Source: Erythrobacter insulae
Lineage (GTDB): Bacteria > Pseudomonadota > Alphaproteobacteria > Sphingomonadales > Sphingomonadaceae
Direction of reading: 5' to 3'
NCBI RefSeq assembly: GCF_007004095.1
Contig: NZ_VHJK01000001.1
Span: forward strand, 1,616,501-1,680,500
DNA length: 64,000 bases
A program made the translations under genes and the position numbers. Below, in pieces: positions 43,654 to 52,840 of this stretch. Position 1 is the stretch's first letter. Each line of letters starts with the position of its first letter. The notes under the pieces were generated by a model, which saw only the letters and a program-made list of their open reading frames with translations, was not told the DNA's origin and made no database searches.

Positions 43654-44063
43654 TGGATATTCGCAGCGTAAATGCCGGGCTTTCTGTAGCGCCTCAAATT
43701 CAACCCGATGAAATGGCAAGCGTGGCCGAGCGCGGATTTGTAGCCATCATCTGCAACCGGCCCGATGGTGAGGAAGCCGGGCAGCCGCGCATCGACGAGA
43801 TGCGCGACGCTGCACAGGCTGCGGGGTTGGCATTTCATCACATTCCTGTTGCAGGCGGTGCATTTCCGGACTCTGCAATATCAGCTTTTCGTGCGGTCAG
43901 ACGCGGGACGCAAGGACCCGTTCTGGCCTATTGCCGCACTGGTACACGCTCCATCACACTGGAAACATTAGCCAATCCAGATGGCATCGATCCATCCGAA
44001 CGGATCAAGCAAGCGGCGGCTGCGGGCTATGATCTGACCGCGATTAGCGAAGCGTTACACTGA
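43653..44063 (+). CDS. TIGR01244 family sulfurtransferase / DSP-PTPase-like protein
   Basis: A 136-residue protein of the family that is often fused to the persulfide dioxygenase (the Blh N-terminal part). The active-site loop is YCRTGTRS (about residues 89-96), with the CxxxxR pattern of phosphatases and rhodanese-like enzymes. GFVAIICNRPDGEE is the family's first motif. It probably handles persulfide sulfur. Here it is a separate gene inside the sulfide operon. Confidence 0.87.
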   Translation: MDIRSVNAGLSVAPQIQPDEMASVAERGFVAIICNRPDGEEAGQPRIDEMRDAAQAAGLAFHHIPVAGGAFPDSAISAFRAVRRGTQGPVLAYCRTGTRSITLETLANPDGIDPSERIKQAAAAGYDLTAISEALH

Positions 44064-44098
44064 GGGCGGGCTCTGTTTAACGAATTGGGAGAATTCCG

Positions 44099-45322
44099 AT
44101 GTCCGCTTCACACACAATTGTCGTCATTGGCGGCGGCTCGGCAGGAATTGCTGCGGCGTCATCCTTGCTCAAGCGCAAGCCCGGCCTTGATATAGCCATC
44201 GTCGAGCCCGGCGATACGCATGCTTATCAACCCGGCTGGACGATGGTGGGCGCAGGCGTCGTTGATGCCGATGTCACTCGCCGGCCCATGTCGAGCGTCA
44301 TGCCAAAAGGTGTTACGTGGCTGAAGGTGGCGGCGAAATCGTTTCAGCCAGAGAGCAATCAAGTCACCCTCGAAGATGGTTCGACGGTTAAATATGAAGC
44401 GCTTGTCGTTGCACCGGGCATCCGTTTGGCCTGGGAGCAGATCGAGGGGCTTGAAGCAACGCTGGGAAAGAACGGGGTCACGTCCAATTACCGCTATGAT
44501 CTGGCTTCTTACACGTGGGAACTGGTTCAGGGCCTGAAACAGGGCCACGCCATTTTCACTCAACCACCGATGCCCATCAAATGCGCAGGCGCCCCGCAAA
44601 AGTCGATGTATCTGTCCTGCGATTACTGGATGCGCAGCGGTGTTCTGGATCAGATCGAAGTAGAATTCGACAATGCCGGCGGAGTGTTATTCGGCGTTGC
44701 TGATTATGTTCCGGCATTGATGGGCTATGTCGAAAAATACGATGTGGACCTCAGATTTGGCCGGACACTCAAAGCCGTTGATGGGGCCGCGAAACAGGCT
44801 GTATTCGGAACAGAACATGGCGATGAAACGCGCGATTTTGACATGCTGCATGTTGTGCCGCCGCAAGTCGCCCCGCAATTTCTTGCCGACAGTCCGCTAG
44901 CAGCCGAAAGCGGTTTTACCGATGTCGATCAGCATACATTGCAGCATGTCCGGTATCCCAATGTATTCGGGCTCGGTGATGGAGGCTCCACACCCAATGC
45001 CAAGACAATGGCAGCGGCGCGCAAGCAAGCGCCGGTTGTTGCGGTCAATGTCTTGCAGCAGCTTGGCGGAAAAGGGCCGCGGGCCGGGTATGACGGATAT
45101 GGATCCTGCCCTTTGACGGTCGAGCGCGGGAAAATTGTCCTTGCCGAATTTGGTTATGGCGGGAAACTGATGCCGAGTTTTCCAAGCTGGCTGATCGACG
45201 GGACCAAGCCTGCCCGCCTGTCATGGATGCTTAAAGCCGATGCTTTGCCCTGGATCTATTGGAACGGTATGCTGAAAGGGCGCGAATGGCTGGCCGGCCC
45301 CGGCGGGCTGATTGCGCAATAG
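44099..45322 (+). CDS. sqr: Sulfide:quinone oxidoreductase
   Basis: A 407-residue FAD flavoprotein. The nucleotide-binding motif is VVIGGGSAGIAAASSLL, followed by AYQPGWTMVGAG, typical of the SQR type related to mitochondrial SQRDL. The cysteines PIKCAGAPQK and YLSCDYWM lie where redox-active Cys are expected. FGLGDGGSTPNAKTMAAARK is the C-terminal FAD motif. The C-terminal 70 residues include hydrophobic and aromatic patches for membrane contact. It oxidises sulfide and passes electrons to quinone; the persulfide product is the substrate of the dioxygenase encoded three genes upstream. Confidence 0.92.
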   Translation: MSASHTIVVIGGGSAGIAAASSLLKRKPGLDIAIVEPGDTHAYQPGWTMVGAGVVDADVTRRPMSSVMPKGVTWLKVAAKSFQPESNQVTLEDGSTVKYEALVVAPGIRLAWEQIEGLEATLGKNGVTSNYRYDLASYTWELVQGLKQGHAIFTQPPMPIKCAGAPQKSMYLSCDYWMRSGVLDQIEVEFDNAGGVLFGVADYVPALMGYVEKYDVDLRFGRTLKAVDGAAKQAVFGTEHGDETRDFDMLHVVPPQVAPQFLADSPLAAESGFTDVDQHTLQHVRYPNVFGLGDGGSTPNAKTMAAARKQAPVVAVNVLQQLGGKGPRAGYDGYGSCPLTVERGKIVLAEFGYGGKLMPSFPSWLIDGTKPARLSWMLKADALPWIYWNGMLKGREWLAGPGGLIAQ

Positions 45323-45341
45323 ACGCGGCTTATCAGGATAC

Positions 45342-47105
45342 ATGACTATGCTGGCACGATATCTGCCGATCTTCGAATGGGGTCGGACCTATGATCGAAA
45401 GGTCCTCTCGAATGACCTGATGGCGGCTGTCATTGTCACAATCATGCTCATCCCGCAGAGTTTGGCCTATGCGCTGCTTGCCGGCTTGCCCCCGGTTGTT
45501 GGCCTGTATGCTTCGATCCTGCCTCTTGTGCTCTATGCGATTTTTGGCACCAGCCGGACGCTTGCTGTCGGGCCGGTGGCGGTTATATCGTTAATGACAG
45601 CATCGGCGGCGGGTGCTGTCGCCGATCAGGGAACGGCGCAATATCTCGAAGCCGCCGTAACGCTGGCGATGTTATCGGGTGTCATGCTGGTGATACTGGG
45701 CCTGCTACGGGCCGGTTTCCTCGCAAACCTGCTGTCTCATCCTGTCATTAGCGGGTTTATCACCGCCTCCGGGATCCTGATCGCGACAAGCCAATTGAAA
45801 CATATCCTCGGCGTGAGCGCGGGCGGTGACAACTGGCCCGAAATGCTGGGCGCTTTGGCCGGTGTGATCACCCAAACAAACGTCTGGACCTTTGGGATCG
45901 GGATCTCTGCAACGCTCTTTCTGTTTTGGGTGCGCAAGGGAGCGAAGCCTGCGTTGCAAGCGATCGGGTTGCCTGAACGCGCCGCCGAAATGACTGCGAA
46001 AGCCGGTCCTGTGGCCGCTGTTGCTTTGACGATTTTGGCGGTTCTGGCGTTCGATTTGGATCAGCGCGGTGTCAATCTGGTCGGCGCAATTCCGCAGGGC
46101 TTACCGCCATTTGCTGTCCCTTCGACGGATATCGCTCTGATCGAGAAGCTCTGGGTGCCCGCGCTTCTGATCTCGATCATCGGATTTGTTGAAAGTGTTT
46201 CGGTTGCACAGACGCTGGCGGCCAAACGCCGTCAAAGGATCGCACCGGATCAGGAGTTGGTCGGGCTTGGCGCAGCAAACATCGCCAGCGCATTTTCCGG
46301 CGGGTATCCCGTAACCGGCGGCTTTGCCCGCTCTGCGGTGAACTTTGATGCGGGCGCACAGACACCGGCGGCGGGTGCCTTCACCGCTGTCGGCATCGCT
46401 TTGGCGACTCTGTTTCTGACGCCGCTGTTGTTCTCGCTTCCGATTGCAACTCTTGCAGCGACCATCATTGTTGCCGTCTTGAGCCTGGTTGATCTGAAGA
46501 CGCCCATCAGATTGTGGCGCTATTCCAAGGCTGATTTCGCAGCCCATATCGCCACGACAGCTGTCACATTGATCGCCGGTGTCGAGCTTGGAGTGATCGC
46601 AGGCGTCGCGGTGGGCCTGTTGCTGTATCTTTGGCGTGCCAGTCGGCCGCACGCCGCAATTGTCGGGCGCGTCCCTGAAACCGAACATTTCCGCAATGTT
46701 GAACGCCACGAAGTCTTCACGCTTCCGCATGTTCTTTCGATCCGTATTGATGAAGCGCTCACATACCTCAATGCCCGCTGGCTTGAGGAATATGTCCTTG
46801 AACAAGTCGCCGACCGGCCTCCTGTGCGCCATGTTATCTTGATGTGCAGCGCGGTGAATGAAGTGGACGCTTCGGGTTTGGAAAGTCTGGAGGCAATCAA
46901 CCACAGGCTCGGTGATGGCGGGATCGGATTGCATTTGTCCGAGGTGAAGGGCCCTGTCATGGACCGCATAAAGCGCACGCATTTCCTTGAAGAACTCAAC
47001 GGCAAAGTCTTTCTTTCTCAGGACCGGGCCTTTGCAGAAGTGGCCAAGGACACCGGCGAACCGCCTGAACCGGTCGATCATTACATGGCGCGCGGCCTGA
47101 TCTGA
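45342..47105 (+). CDS. SulP family anion transporter with STAS domain
   Basis: A 587-residue transporter with 10-14 membrane segments and a C-terminal STAS domain (about residues 450-560). AAVIVTIMLIPQSLAYALLA (residues about 29-48) is the SulP signature, and PVTGGFARSAVNFDAGA is the conserved second motif. The STAS part shows VILMCSAVNEVDASGLESLE. As the last gene of a sulfide oxidation operon, it may export or import sulfate or sulfite. The start at 45342 follows the sqr stop by 19 bases. Confidence 0.9.
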   Translation: MTMLARYLPIFEWGRTYDRKVLSNDLMAAVIVTIMLIPQSLAYALLAGLPPVVGLYASILPLVLYAIFGTSRTLAVGPVAVISLMTASAAGAVADQGTAQYLEAAVTLAMLSGVMLVILGLLRAGFLANLLSHPVISGFITASGILIATSQLKHILGVSAGGDNWPEMLGALAGVITQTNVWTFGIGISATLFLFWVRKGAKPALQAIGLPERAAEMTAKAGPVAAVALTILAVLAFDLDQRGVNLVGAIPQGLPPFAVPSTDIALIEKLWVPALLISIIGFVESVSVAQTLAAKRRQRIAPDQELVGLGAANIASAFSGGYPVTGGFARSAVNFDAGAQTPAAGAFTAVGIALATLFLTPLLFSLPIATLAATIIVAVLSLVDLKTPIRLWRYSKADFAAHIATTAVTLIAGVELGVIAGVAVGLLLYLWRASRPHAAIVGRVPETEHFRNVERHEVFTLPHVLSIRIDEALTYLNARWLEEYVLEQVADRPPVRHVILMCSAVNEVDASGLESLEAINHRLGDGGIGLHLSEVKGPVMDRIKRTHFLEELNGKVFLSQDRAFAEVAKDTGEPPEPVDHYMARGLI

Positions 47106-47133
47106 TCTCTGGCAAAGCGGGTCAGATCAGGCC
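47094..47133. terminator. Perfect 12-bp hairpin between convergent sulP and hydrolase genes
   Basis: GGCCTGATCTGA (47094-47105) is the exact reverse complement of TCAGATCAGGCC (47122-47133), with a 16-base loop. The stem contains the last codons and stop of sulP. There is no T-run on either side, so it may protect 3' ends instead of ending transcription by the standard mechanism. Confidence 0.6.
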
Positions 47134-47140
47134 TTCGGCC

Positions 47141-48604
47141 CTACAATCCCGGAGGGCTTGAGAAGTCTGGCGCTTCGGCCACGATCCGGTCGGATTTTGC
47201 CGTTTCGCCTCGCATGAATTGATGCATCGCCTCACCAACTTCGGGTGTGGTCATAAACAGATTGTGGCCAGCATTCTCAACGAAGATCTGCTGCACATTG
47301 CGCAGGCCCGCTGTGGCCTCTGCATGGGCCTCTGGATAGGTCCGGCCATCAAGCGATCCGGTGAACATCAAGACCGGCACATCGCCAAACGGCCCATCGC
47401 GAAAATTCGGACCCAGATCGATCTCTTCAAATTCACCAAGCATTTGAGGCATTGGAAAATTGACGTATTTGCCGAGCGGCGACAAATCTGCCTGCCGCTC
47501 GAACGCTTTCATGCGGGCAGGGGTGATGCCGGATGCACGGTCCATCGCCAAAGGCATGGCGGCAAAAGAGATCGGCTGATCCGGTGTCCAGAAGCGCTGA
47601 AAAATTCCAATGGTAAGGGTCGTATCGCCTTCATCAAGCTGCCGGTACATTTCCAGCAGGACCGAGGCATATTGCGGGTCCATGACCAGTCCGCCACCAA
47701 ATTGCTGCAAATGCCGTCTTTGAAGCATCAAATCGTATGTGCCGCCATCCCGTTTGGGGATCGTCAGCTTCATCGGTTCTTTATCCAGCTTGGCATTCAC
47801 CCGCTGCATCAGGCCAACGATATCAGGGTAAAGCGCGCGGGCTTTCGGTTGGGCATTCACAGCCTCCTGCAGGCGCTTGAAATACCCCATCGTTCGCGCT
47901 GGCAGCTTTACCGTCTGATCCAGACCTTCGGTGGCCGCCATAATAACGCGGTCGAGTTCATCGGGGATCGCTGCGATGGAGGCGAGGGCCAGATGACTGC
48001 CATAGGAGATTGACCAGAGCGAGATTTTCTCCGCTCCCAGATGCTGACGCAGATCGGACAAATCCTGAGCGCTTTCGGCGGTGTTGAAGCCGCGCAGATC
48101 ATCACCGCTGGCTTTCCATTGCGCTGCACATTCGCGCGCGGCAAGGCGGTGCCTCTGATCGAATTCGGCGTCGCTGATTACCTCCATCTCGCCAACATTT
48201 ATGCGGGATACGCAGCGTTCCGGGCTGTCGGATTTTCCGGTGCCGCGCTGATCAAATGCGATGACATCCGCGTGCTGGCGCATCGCCATGAACAGCGGAA
48301 AACGCGGGCCGGTCGCTGTATCAATGCCCGATCCACCCGGACCGCCGGATAGATAGACAATCGGGCTGCCCGGCGTATCTGTGGTTGCAGCAAAACGGAC
48401 ATAAGCGATCTTCATGGTGCCGCTGTCGGGATCGCTGCGGTTGACCGGAACCGTCAAAAAGCCCTCAACCGCCTCGACGGTTTCCCCGGTTTGCGTTTCA
48501 AACATGATCGTTTGTTCGTTTGGCGCCGCGATAGCATCTGTTGATCCTAAAGCAGTGGATGCAAGGGCAAGCGCCATAGCGGTGATTAGAGGGGCTGTGT
48601 TCAT
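47141..48604 (-). CDS. Secreted alpha/beta hydrolase (tripeptidyl aminopeptidase/prolyl aminopeptidase-like)
   Basis: A 487-residue exported alpha/beta hydrolase. The start at 48604 gives a signal peptide (MNTAPLITAMALALAST...). The oxyanion loop is LSGGPGGSG (about residues 85-93), followed by FDQRGTGKSD, both typical of S33 peptidases. The nucleophile is Ser in WSISYGSHLA (GxSxG variant), Asp is in GSLDGRTYP, His in AGHNLF. It probably removes amino-terminal residues from peptides in the periplasm. It is divergent from the LytTR gene. Confidence 0.86.
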   Translation of the reverse strand: MNTAPLITAMALALASTALGSTDAIAAPNEQTIMFETQTGETVEAVEGFLTVPVNRSDPDSGTMKIAYVRFAATTDTPGSPIVYLSGGPGGSGIDTATGPRFPLFMAMRQHADVIAFDQRGTGKSDSPERCVSRINVGEMEVISDAEFDQRHRLAARECAAQWKASGDDLRGFNTAESAQDLSDLRQHLGAEKISLWSISYGSHLALASIAAIPDELDRVIMAATEGLDQTVKLPARTMGYFKRLQEAVNAQPKARALYPDIVGLMQRVNAKLDKEPMKLTIPKRDGGTYDLMLQRRHLQQFGGGLVMDPQYASVLLEMYRQLDEGDTTLTIGIFQRFWTPDQPISFAAMPLAMDRASGITPARMKAFERQADLSPLGKYVNFPMPQMLGEFEEIDLGPNFRDGPFGDVPVLMFTGSLDGRTYPEAHAEATAGLRNVQQIFVENAGHNLFMTTPEVGEAMHQFMRGETAKSDRIVAEAPDFSSPPGL

Positions 48605-48747
48605 GCTGTCTCTCCCGATTGGGTGTGAATTCGATAAACCCAAGAATGGCGCAATTGCGCGCTTTTCAAAGGGTTCGATCTGTAAGCGGGGGGTTATGAT
48701 CGCTGAACGGCGGGACTTCCCACTCAGCGGCGGCTATAGAATTTCGC

Positions 48748-50211
48748 GTGTTTCGGATTGCCATTCTTTTCCTGATGAGCCTTGCGCTGCCGGCTGCTGT
48801 CCAGGCGCAGGAGTCGCGGAACTTTATCGACCATCCGATCACCGTTTGCGATGCAGACCCATTGGCAAACAGTCCGCCCGATTTCACAGACCCGGATTGC
48901 CGTATGATGCTTTTCTACGAGGCTGACCCGCAAGACCGGCAGATCTGGATCGAGCTCATATTCGATGCCGATACCGCGATGATCGAAGCGGGCAAGCCGA
49001 TGGGATTGTTCTTTAGTGCCAAGGCATCAAGCGAGGCGTTCCTGAATTCGGTAACGATCGGCGCGAATGGGGTGCCGGGTACTTCGGCTCTAAGCGAAAA
49101 GCCGGGTGATATGGACGCGGTGTTTTTTGTGCCCGAAGGGACGCTGAGGGCGACTGACAACCGATTGGTGATGCGTCTGTCATCCATGAATGGCGGCATC
49201 AATCTGCAATCACCGATCCACGCAGCCTCTATCGCTCCGTATCGCAATCCGCGTCAGCCCGGACCTGCGACATGGTTTGTGTTGATCACATTCGGATTGT
49301 TAATTGCCGCCTGCGTGTATTTCGGGGTGGATTCGATCCGCGCTAAACAGCGCCGGGATTCCGCGGTGATCGCGATGATCGCATTCGCAAGCGCCGCGCA
49401 GCTGGCGGCAGAGGCCGCGCGCGATATTGTGCCATATCCCTATCCGCTTCACGATTTGCGCCTGTCGCTGATCCTGACTTTCGCGATCGCTTTGGGGCTT
49501 AGCTGCACGGCCTATGGGTTGCTCGTCCTTTTCCGCCCGCAAAAGAAAGCGCGCTTGATTGCGCTTTTGGCGCTGTTGGGGGTGATGCTGATGATCACTC
49601 TGTTCCAGCAAGGCTTTGATATCAAAACCGTGCTGGTTTTGCTGTCCGCGTCTCTCGCGATCAGCGCCGCAGGTGTTGTTTCGCGGGCTCAGGGCAACCG
49701 GAATGGGCAATGGTTCGCTTTGGGCGGTGCAATCATCGGTGTCGCTATTTTTGCTCTCGGCGGCCTGTTTCTTGATACGCTGCTTTATCTTTTGATTGCC
49801 GCATTCCTGCTCTGGATGCTTGTTGTGCGGGCGAGGGGTGGGGGCCTGCCTGATCTGGCTGCGATACAGGCGCCAGCGCCCCCGAAGCGGATCGAACTGT
49901 CCAGCAATGGAAAGATCGAGTTTGTTGATACAGGCGAGGTGATACGTTTCAGCGGCGCTGGCGATTATGTCGAAGTGTTTTTGAAGAGCGGAAGGAGCGG
50001 TTTGTCAAACGCGAGCCTGACAGCCTTGGAACGCGAACTGCCAGACACTTTCATCCGCGTTCATCGCTCGCACATTGTCAACGCCGACCATGTGCAATCA
50101 TTGCAGCGTGAAACTGCCGGAACCGGCGAACTACAGATGGCAGACGGCAGCAGTGTACCGATCAGCCGCCGCAATATGGCGAGTGTCAAAAGCGCGCTTG
50201 TGGAGCGATAA
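48748..50211 (+). CDS. 7TM receptor with C-terminal LytTR DNA-binding domain
   Basis: A 487-residue one-component regulator. A signal peptide (FRIAILFLMSLALPAAVQA) is followed by an extracytoplasmic beta-rich domain (to about residue 170), seven hydrophobic segments (about 172-365), and a LytTR domain (about 385-487). The LytTR part has IRFSGAGDYVEVFLKSGR, ELPDTFIRVHRSHIVN and VPISRRNM. The overall design resembles 7TM-DISM receptors, but with the DNA-binding domain on the same chain. It may control a nearby gene such as the divergent peptidase. The start is GTG. Confidence 0.83.
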   Translation: MFRIAILFLMSLALPAAVQAQESRNFIDHPITVCDADPLANSPPDFTDPDCRMMLFYEADPQDRQIWIELIFDADTAMIEAGKPMGLFFSAKASSEAFLNSVTIGANGVPGTSALSEKPGDMDAVFFVPEGTLRATDNRLVMRLSSMNGGINLQSPIHAASIAPYRNPRQPGPATWFVLITFGLLIAACVYFGVDSIRAKQRRDSAVIAMIAFASAAQLAAEAARDIVPYPYPLHDLRLSLILTFAIALGLSCTAYGLLVLFRPQKKARLIALLALLGVMLMITLFQQGFDIKTVLVLLSASLAISAAGVVSRAQGNRNGQWFALGGAIIGVAIFALGGLFLDTLLYLLIAAFLLWMLVVRARGGGLPDLAAIQAPAPPKRIELSSNGKIEFVDTGEVIRFSGAGDYVEVFLKSGRSGLSNASLTALERELPDTFIRVHRSHIVNADHVQSLQRETAGTGELQMADGSSVPISRRNMASVKSALVER

Positions 50212-50407
50212 AGTCAAAGGCCATGGTGCCCGATAAAAATTCGCCCCATCTTCGTGGTTCATCTGCCCGCGATAAATTTGTCGGATTTTTTGACAATCAG
50301 GAGCCTCACGCTCGCCCATTAACCATCGAAAGCACAGAAAACTGCCGTTGGCATACAGATTGCATTCTTTCGCGTTAACGCAATCTAAGACGTTTTAGGA
50401 TATGGAA

Positions 50408-51166
50408 ATGAACACACTCAAAAGCCTTGCAACCGCTTTCGCAATGATTGGTGCGACGATCGCGGCACCCGCATTGGCCGAACCGATCATGCTGGATGCC
50501 GGCGATATCGGGGAGAGCTTTACTGTGACCTATGATGGGTTTGCAGATGGGCAGACCATCGATGGTCTATCAGCAGAGACCGTGTTCACGCTGACCGGTG
50601 TAACCGGTTCAACCTATACCTTCGATTATTCGGTTACCAACACGACAAATTCGGGTGTCGGCTCGCGTATTTCCAGTTTCGCATTCAACACCGATCCTGA
50701 CATCAGCAGCGCGGTTTCGACAGGTGTGTACGATAATGCTGTGACGGATTCGAATTATCCGAACGGCATCGGGACGGTAGATGTCTGCTTTAAGGCTGCA
50801 CGGACCAATTCCTGCGCGGGCAACCGAGAGGGCCTGTTGGCCGGCGAAAGTGGCTCAGGTTCGCTGACACTTAATTTCCTGACGGCGCCGACGACGCTCA
50901 CATTGGATGATTTCTTTGTCCGGTACCAATCAGTAAGGGGCGTGAAAGGCGTTTCTTCGGCCAGCGGTCAGCAAACGAGCACGACCAGCACGTCTACGAC
51001 GACAAGCAGCACGTCTACGACGACAACTAGCACAAGCGGCGGAACACCGGTTCCTGCGCCGGGTGGTATGCTGGGGCTGTTTGCATTGGCGCTTATCGGC
51101 TTTGGCTTGGTCCGTCGCCGTCCGCGCAGCGCCCAGCGCGCTCTGGGCAATCCTGCCTACGCATAA
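50408..51166 (+). CDS. Cistern-family PEP-CTERM protein
   Basis: A 252-residue secreted protein. A signal peptide (LKSLATAFAMIGATIAAPALA) leads to a beta-rich domain that begins GESFTVTYDGFADGQTIDGL and contains VDVCFKAARTNSCAG; it ends with TLTLDDFFVRYQSVRG, all typical of the cistern family. A Ser/Thr-only linker follows, then a sorting end PVPAPGGMLGLFALALIGFG with RRRPR. This is a PEP-CTERM signal in variant form (PAP). Exosortase would process it; none is in the window. The start at 50408 fits AGGA at 50397-50400 better than the ATG at 50402. The linker DNA has a 19-bp imperfect repeat (50979-51039). Confidence 0.82.
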   Translation: MNTLKSLATAFAMIGATIAAPALAEPIMLDAGDIGESFTVTYDGFADGQTIDGLSAETVFTLTGVTGSTYTFDYSVTNTTNSGVGSRISSFAFNTDPDISSAVSTGVYDNAVTDSNYPNGIGTVDVCFKAARTNSCAGNREGLLAGESGSGSLTLNFLTAPTTLTLDDFFVRYQSVRGVKGVSSASGQQTSTTSTSTTTSSTSTTTTSTSGGTPVPAPGGMLGLFALALIGFGLVRRRPRSAQRALGNPAYA

Positions 51167-51196
51167 CGTTCCCTAGTGGGGCTCGCCCCGCTTTAT

Positions 51197-51243
51197 AAAA
51201 AGGCCGCTGAGGGACTGCATCGCAGTTTATCAGCGGCCTTTTT
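51197..51243. terminator. Bidirectional terminator between PEP-CTERM and TPR genes
   Basis: AAAAAGGCCGCTGA (51197-51210) and TCAGCGGCCTTTTT (51230-51243) form a perfect 14-bp stem, with A and T runs on both sides. It can end transcripts of both convergent genes. Confidence 0.9.
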
Positions 51244-51260
51244 CGTTTTGCTTTGCGGGA

Positions 51261-52784
51261 TCAGCCGCGTTTTGCGGCGGCCAGACGGCGCGCTATCGCG
51301 GTATTATCGGGATCGAGCCGCGCTGCCTTTTCCAGCATCCTTAGGCCGCGCGTTCGGTCTTCTCCGGTTTCAAACAAGATCCAGCCCGCAGTATCGAGAA
51401 TGGCCGGATGATCCGGCGCGATATCTACGGCCTGCAAAGCGATGCGGACCGCGTCTTTGTTTTCGCCCAGTTTTGATTTGGCATAGGCGAGATTGTTCAG
51501 AACCATGGCATTCGGTTCAGCGATCCGGGCATTGATCGCTTCATAACTGCCGATCGCCTTGCGCCATTGTTGATTGCGAAGCGCGCTATCCGCCTTGGCC
51601 AATTCACCGCCAAACCATTCCGGCGTCGTTGATTTCTCACGCGCAGCAAACCGCGCCGCAGAGCTGTCACCGGCTGCGCTGGCTGCGTTTGCGGCAATCG
51701 CCAATTCTTCGGGTTTTGCATCAGGCCGTTCGGCGAGACTGCGGATCGTTGCAAGAGCGGCTTTGGGTTCTCCTGCCGCCAGCTCAGCCTCGGCAAGCAG
51801 AGCGCGGGGCTTGCGTAGAAACGGATAGTCTTCAACCAGAGGTTCCAGCCAAATCCGCGCCTGAGCGACCTGACCAACCCGCAACAGGGCAGTGGCGTAG
51901 GTCGCTTGCTTGGATGGATCCTGGCGAAGGGCGGCTTCATGCGGCTGAAGCAGCTCGCGGGCGGTCTGCCATTTGTTTTCTTCGAGTGCGATCCGCGCTT
52001 TGAGATGGATGACATCAATCGAATCTGGAGCGCTTTGGGCCAGCTGGCTTGCGGCTTCTTTTGCCGCTTCAAGCTGTCCCATCTCCCCAAGCGTTGCGGC
52101 CCGTCCCAGCTGTGCGGGGAAGTTTTGAGGGTAAAGCTTTACGGCTCTCTCATAAGCGCCAAGGGTCGCAGGCAGATCAAAAAGCGCCTGATTAACGCGC
52201 GCCGAAACCAGTAGCGCATCGATATTGTCCGGCCCTTGCGCAAGCGCCTGTGAAGCCGTGCCTTGAGCCGCAGCGACATTGCCTTCGAGCAATTGAATTT
52301 GCGCTTTCACGGCAAGCAGGCCGGACCTTTCGCCGGGCAGGGTTTCACCACTGGCGATTGCCCGTTTCGCGGCATCAAGGTCATTCAGCCCCAAATGCGC
52401 CAGCGCGCTCAGGCGTGCGGCATCGGCCGTCTTGGGCTTTGCCACAGTTTCTAAAACGGCATTGAATTCACCGCGCAGCAGCTCGGCCTCTGCCACCAGC
52501 ATAGTGTATTCGGCCGGTTGGTTCGCCTTTGCAATCTGGGAGAGCGAGAGCATCGCGCCCTCTCCATCGCCCATCGCGATTTGGGCCCGCGCAAGCAGCG
52601 TAAGCGCCTCTGTGTCGCCGGGTAAATCTTTCAAAGCCGAAACGGCATAAACCTTCGCGCCTGAATAATCATGGGCGTCATAGCTTGCCTCTGCTTCGGC
52701 CAGCTTTTCCTCTGGCGCAAGGCCGCAGCCGGTCAGCAGTGCAAGCGAGGCGATCCCGGCAAGGGTGATGTGCGTCATTTTCAT
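51261..52784 (-). CDS. TPR-repeat lipoprotein
   Basis: A 507-residue lipoprotein. The signal ends in the lipobox LALLTGC (start chosen at 52784; the open frame goes to 52940). The rest is tetratricopeptide repeats; about ten can be counted, for example DALLVSARVNQALFDLPATL and MVLNNLAYAKSKLGENKDAV. It resembles the PrsT proteins of exosortase/PEP-CTERM systems but is shorter. It is next to, and convergent with, a PEP-CTERM gene, which makes that link worth noting. The function is a protein-binding scaffold by inference. Confidence 0.8.
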   Translation of the reverse strand: MKMTHITLAGIASLALLTGCGLAPEEKLAEAEASYDAHDYSGAKVYAVSALKDLPGDTEALTLLARAQIAMGDGEGAMLSLSQIAKANQPAEYTMLVAEAELLRGEFNAVLETVAKPKTADAARLSALAHLGLNDLDAAKRAIASGETLPGERSGLLAVKAQIQLLEGNVAAAQGTASQALAQGPDNIDALLVSARVNQALFDLPATLGAYERAVKLYPQNFPAQLGRAATLGEMGQLEAAKEAASQLAQSAPDSIDVIHLKARIALEENKWQTARELLQPHEAALRQDPSKQATYATALLRVGQVAQARIWLEPLVEDYPFLRKPRALLAEAELAAGEPKAALATIRSLAERPDAKPEELAIAANAASAAGDSSAARFAAREKSTTPEWFGGELAKADSALRNQQWRKAIGSYEAINARIAEPNAMVLNNLAYAKSKLGENKDAVRIALQAVDIAPDHPAILDTAGWILFETGEDRTRGLRMLEKAARLDPDNTAIARRLAAAKRG

Positions 52785-52840
52785 AAGAGGCACATTACGC
52801 GCAAACCGTGAACTTTCGATAAAACACACGGTTCGGAAAC

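Noticed and set aside
42766-43719. A 317-residue minus-strand frame over pmpA and pmpB
   Set aside because: It is opposite two overlapping transporter genes with clear Cys motifs; its composition is that of a shadow frame.
46101-47081. A 326-residue minus-strand frame inside the sulP gene
   Set aside because: It is antisense to the STAS and last membrane segments of a clear SulP transporter and shows no family features.
50979-51039. The Ser/Thr repeat of the PEP-CTERM gene as a CRISPR or mobile repeat
   Set aside because: It is an in-frame linker repeat with no spacer structure.
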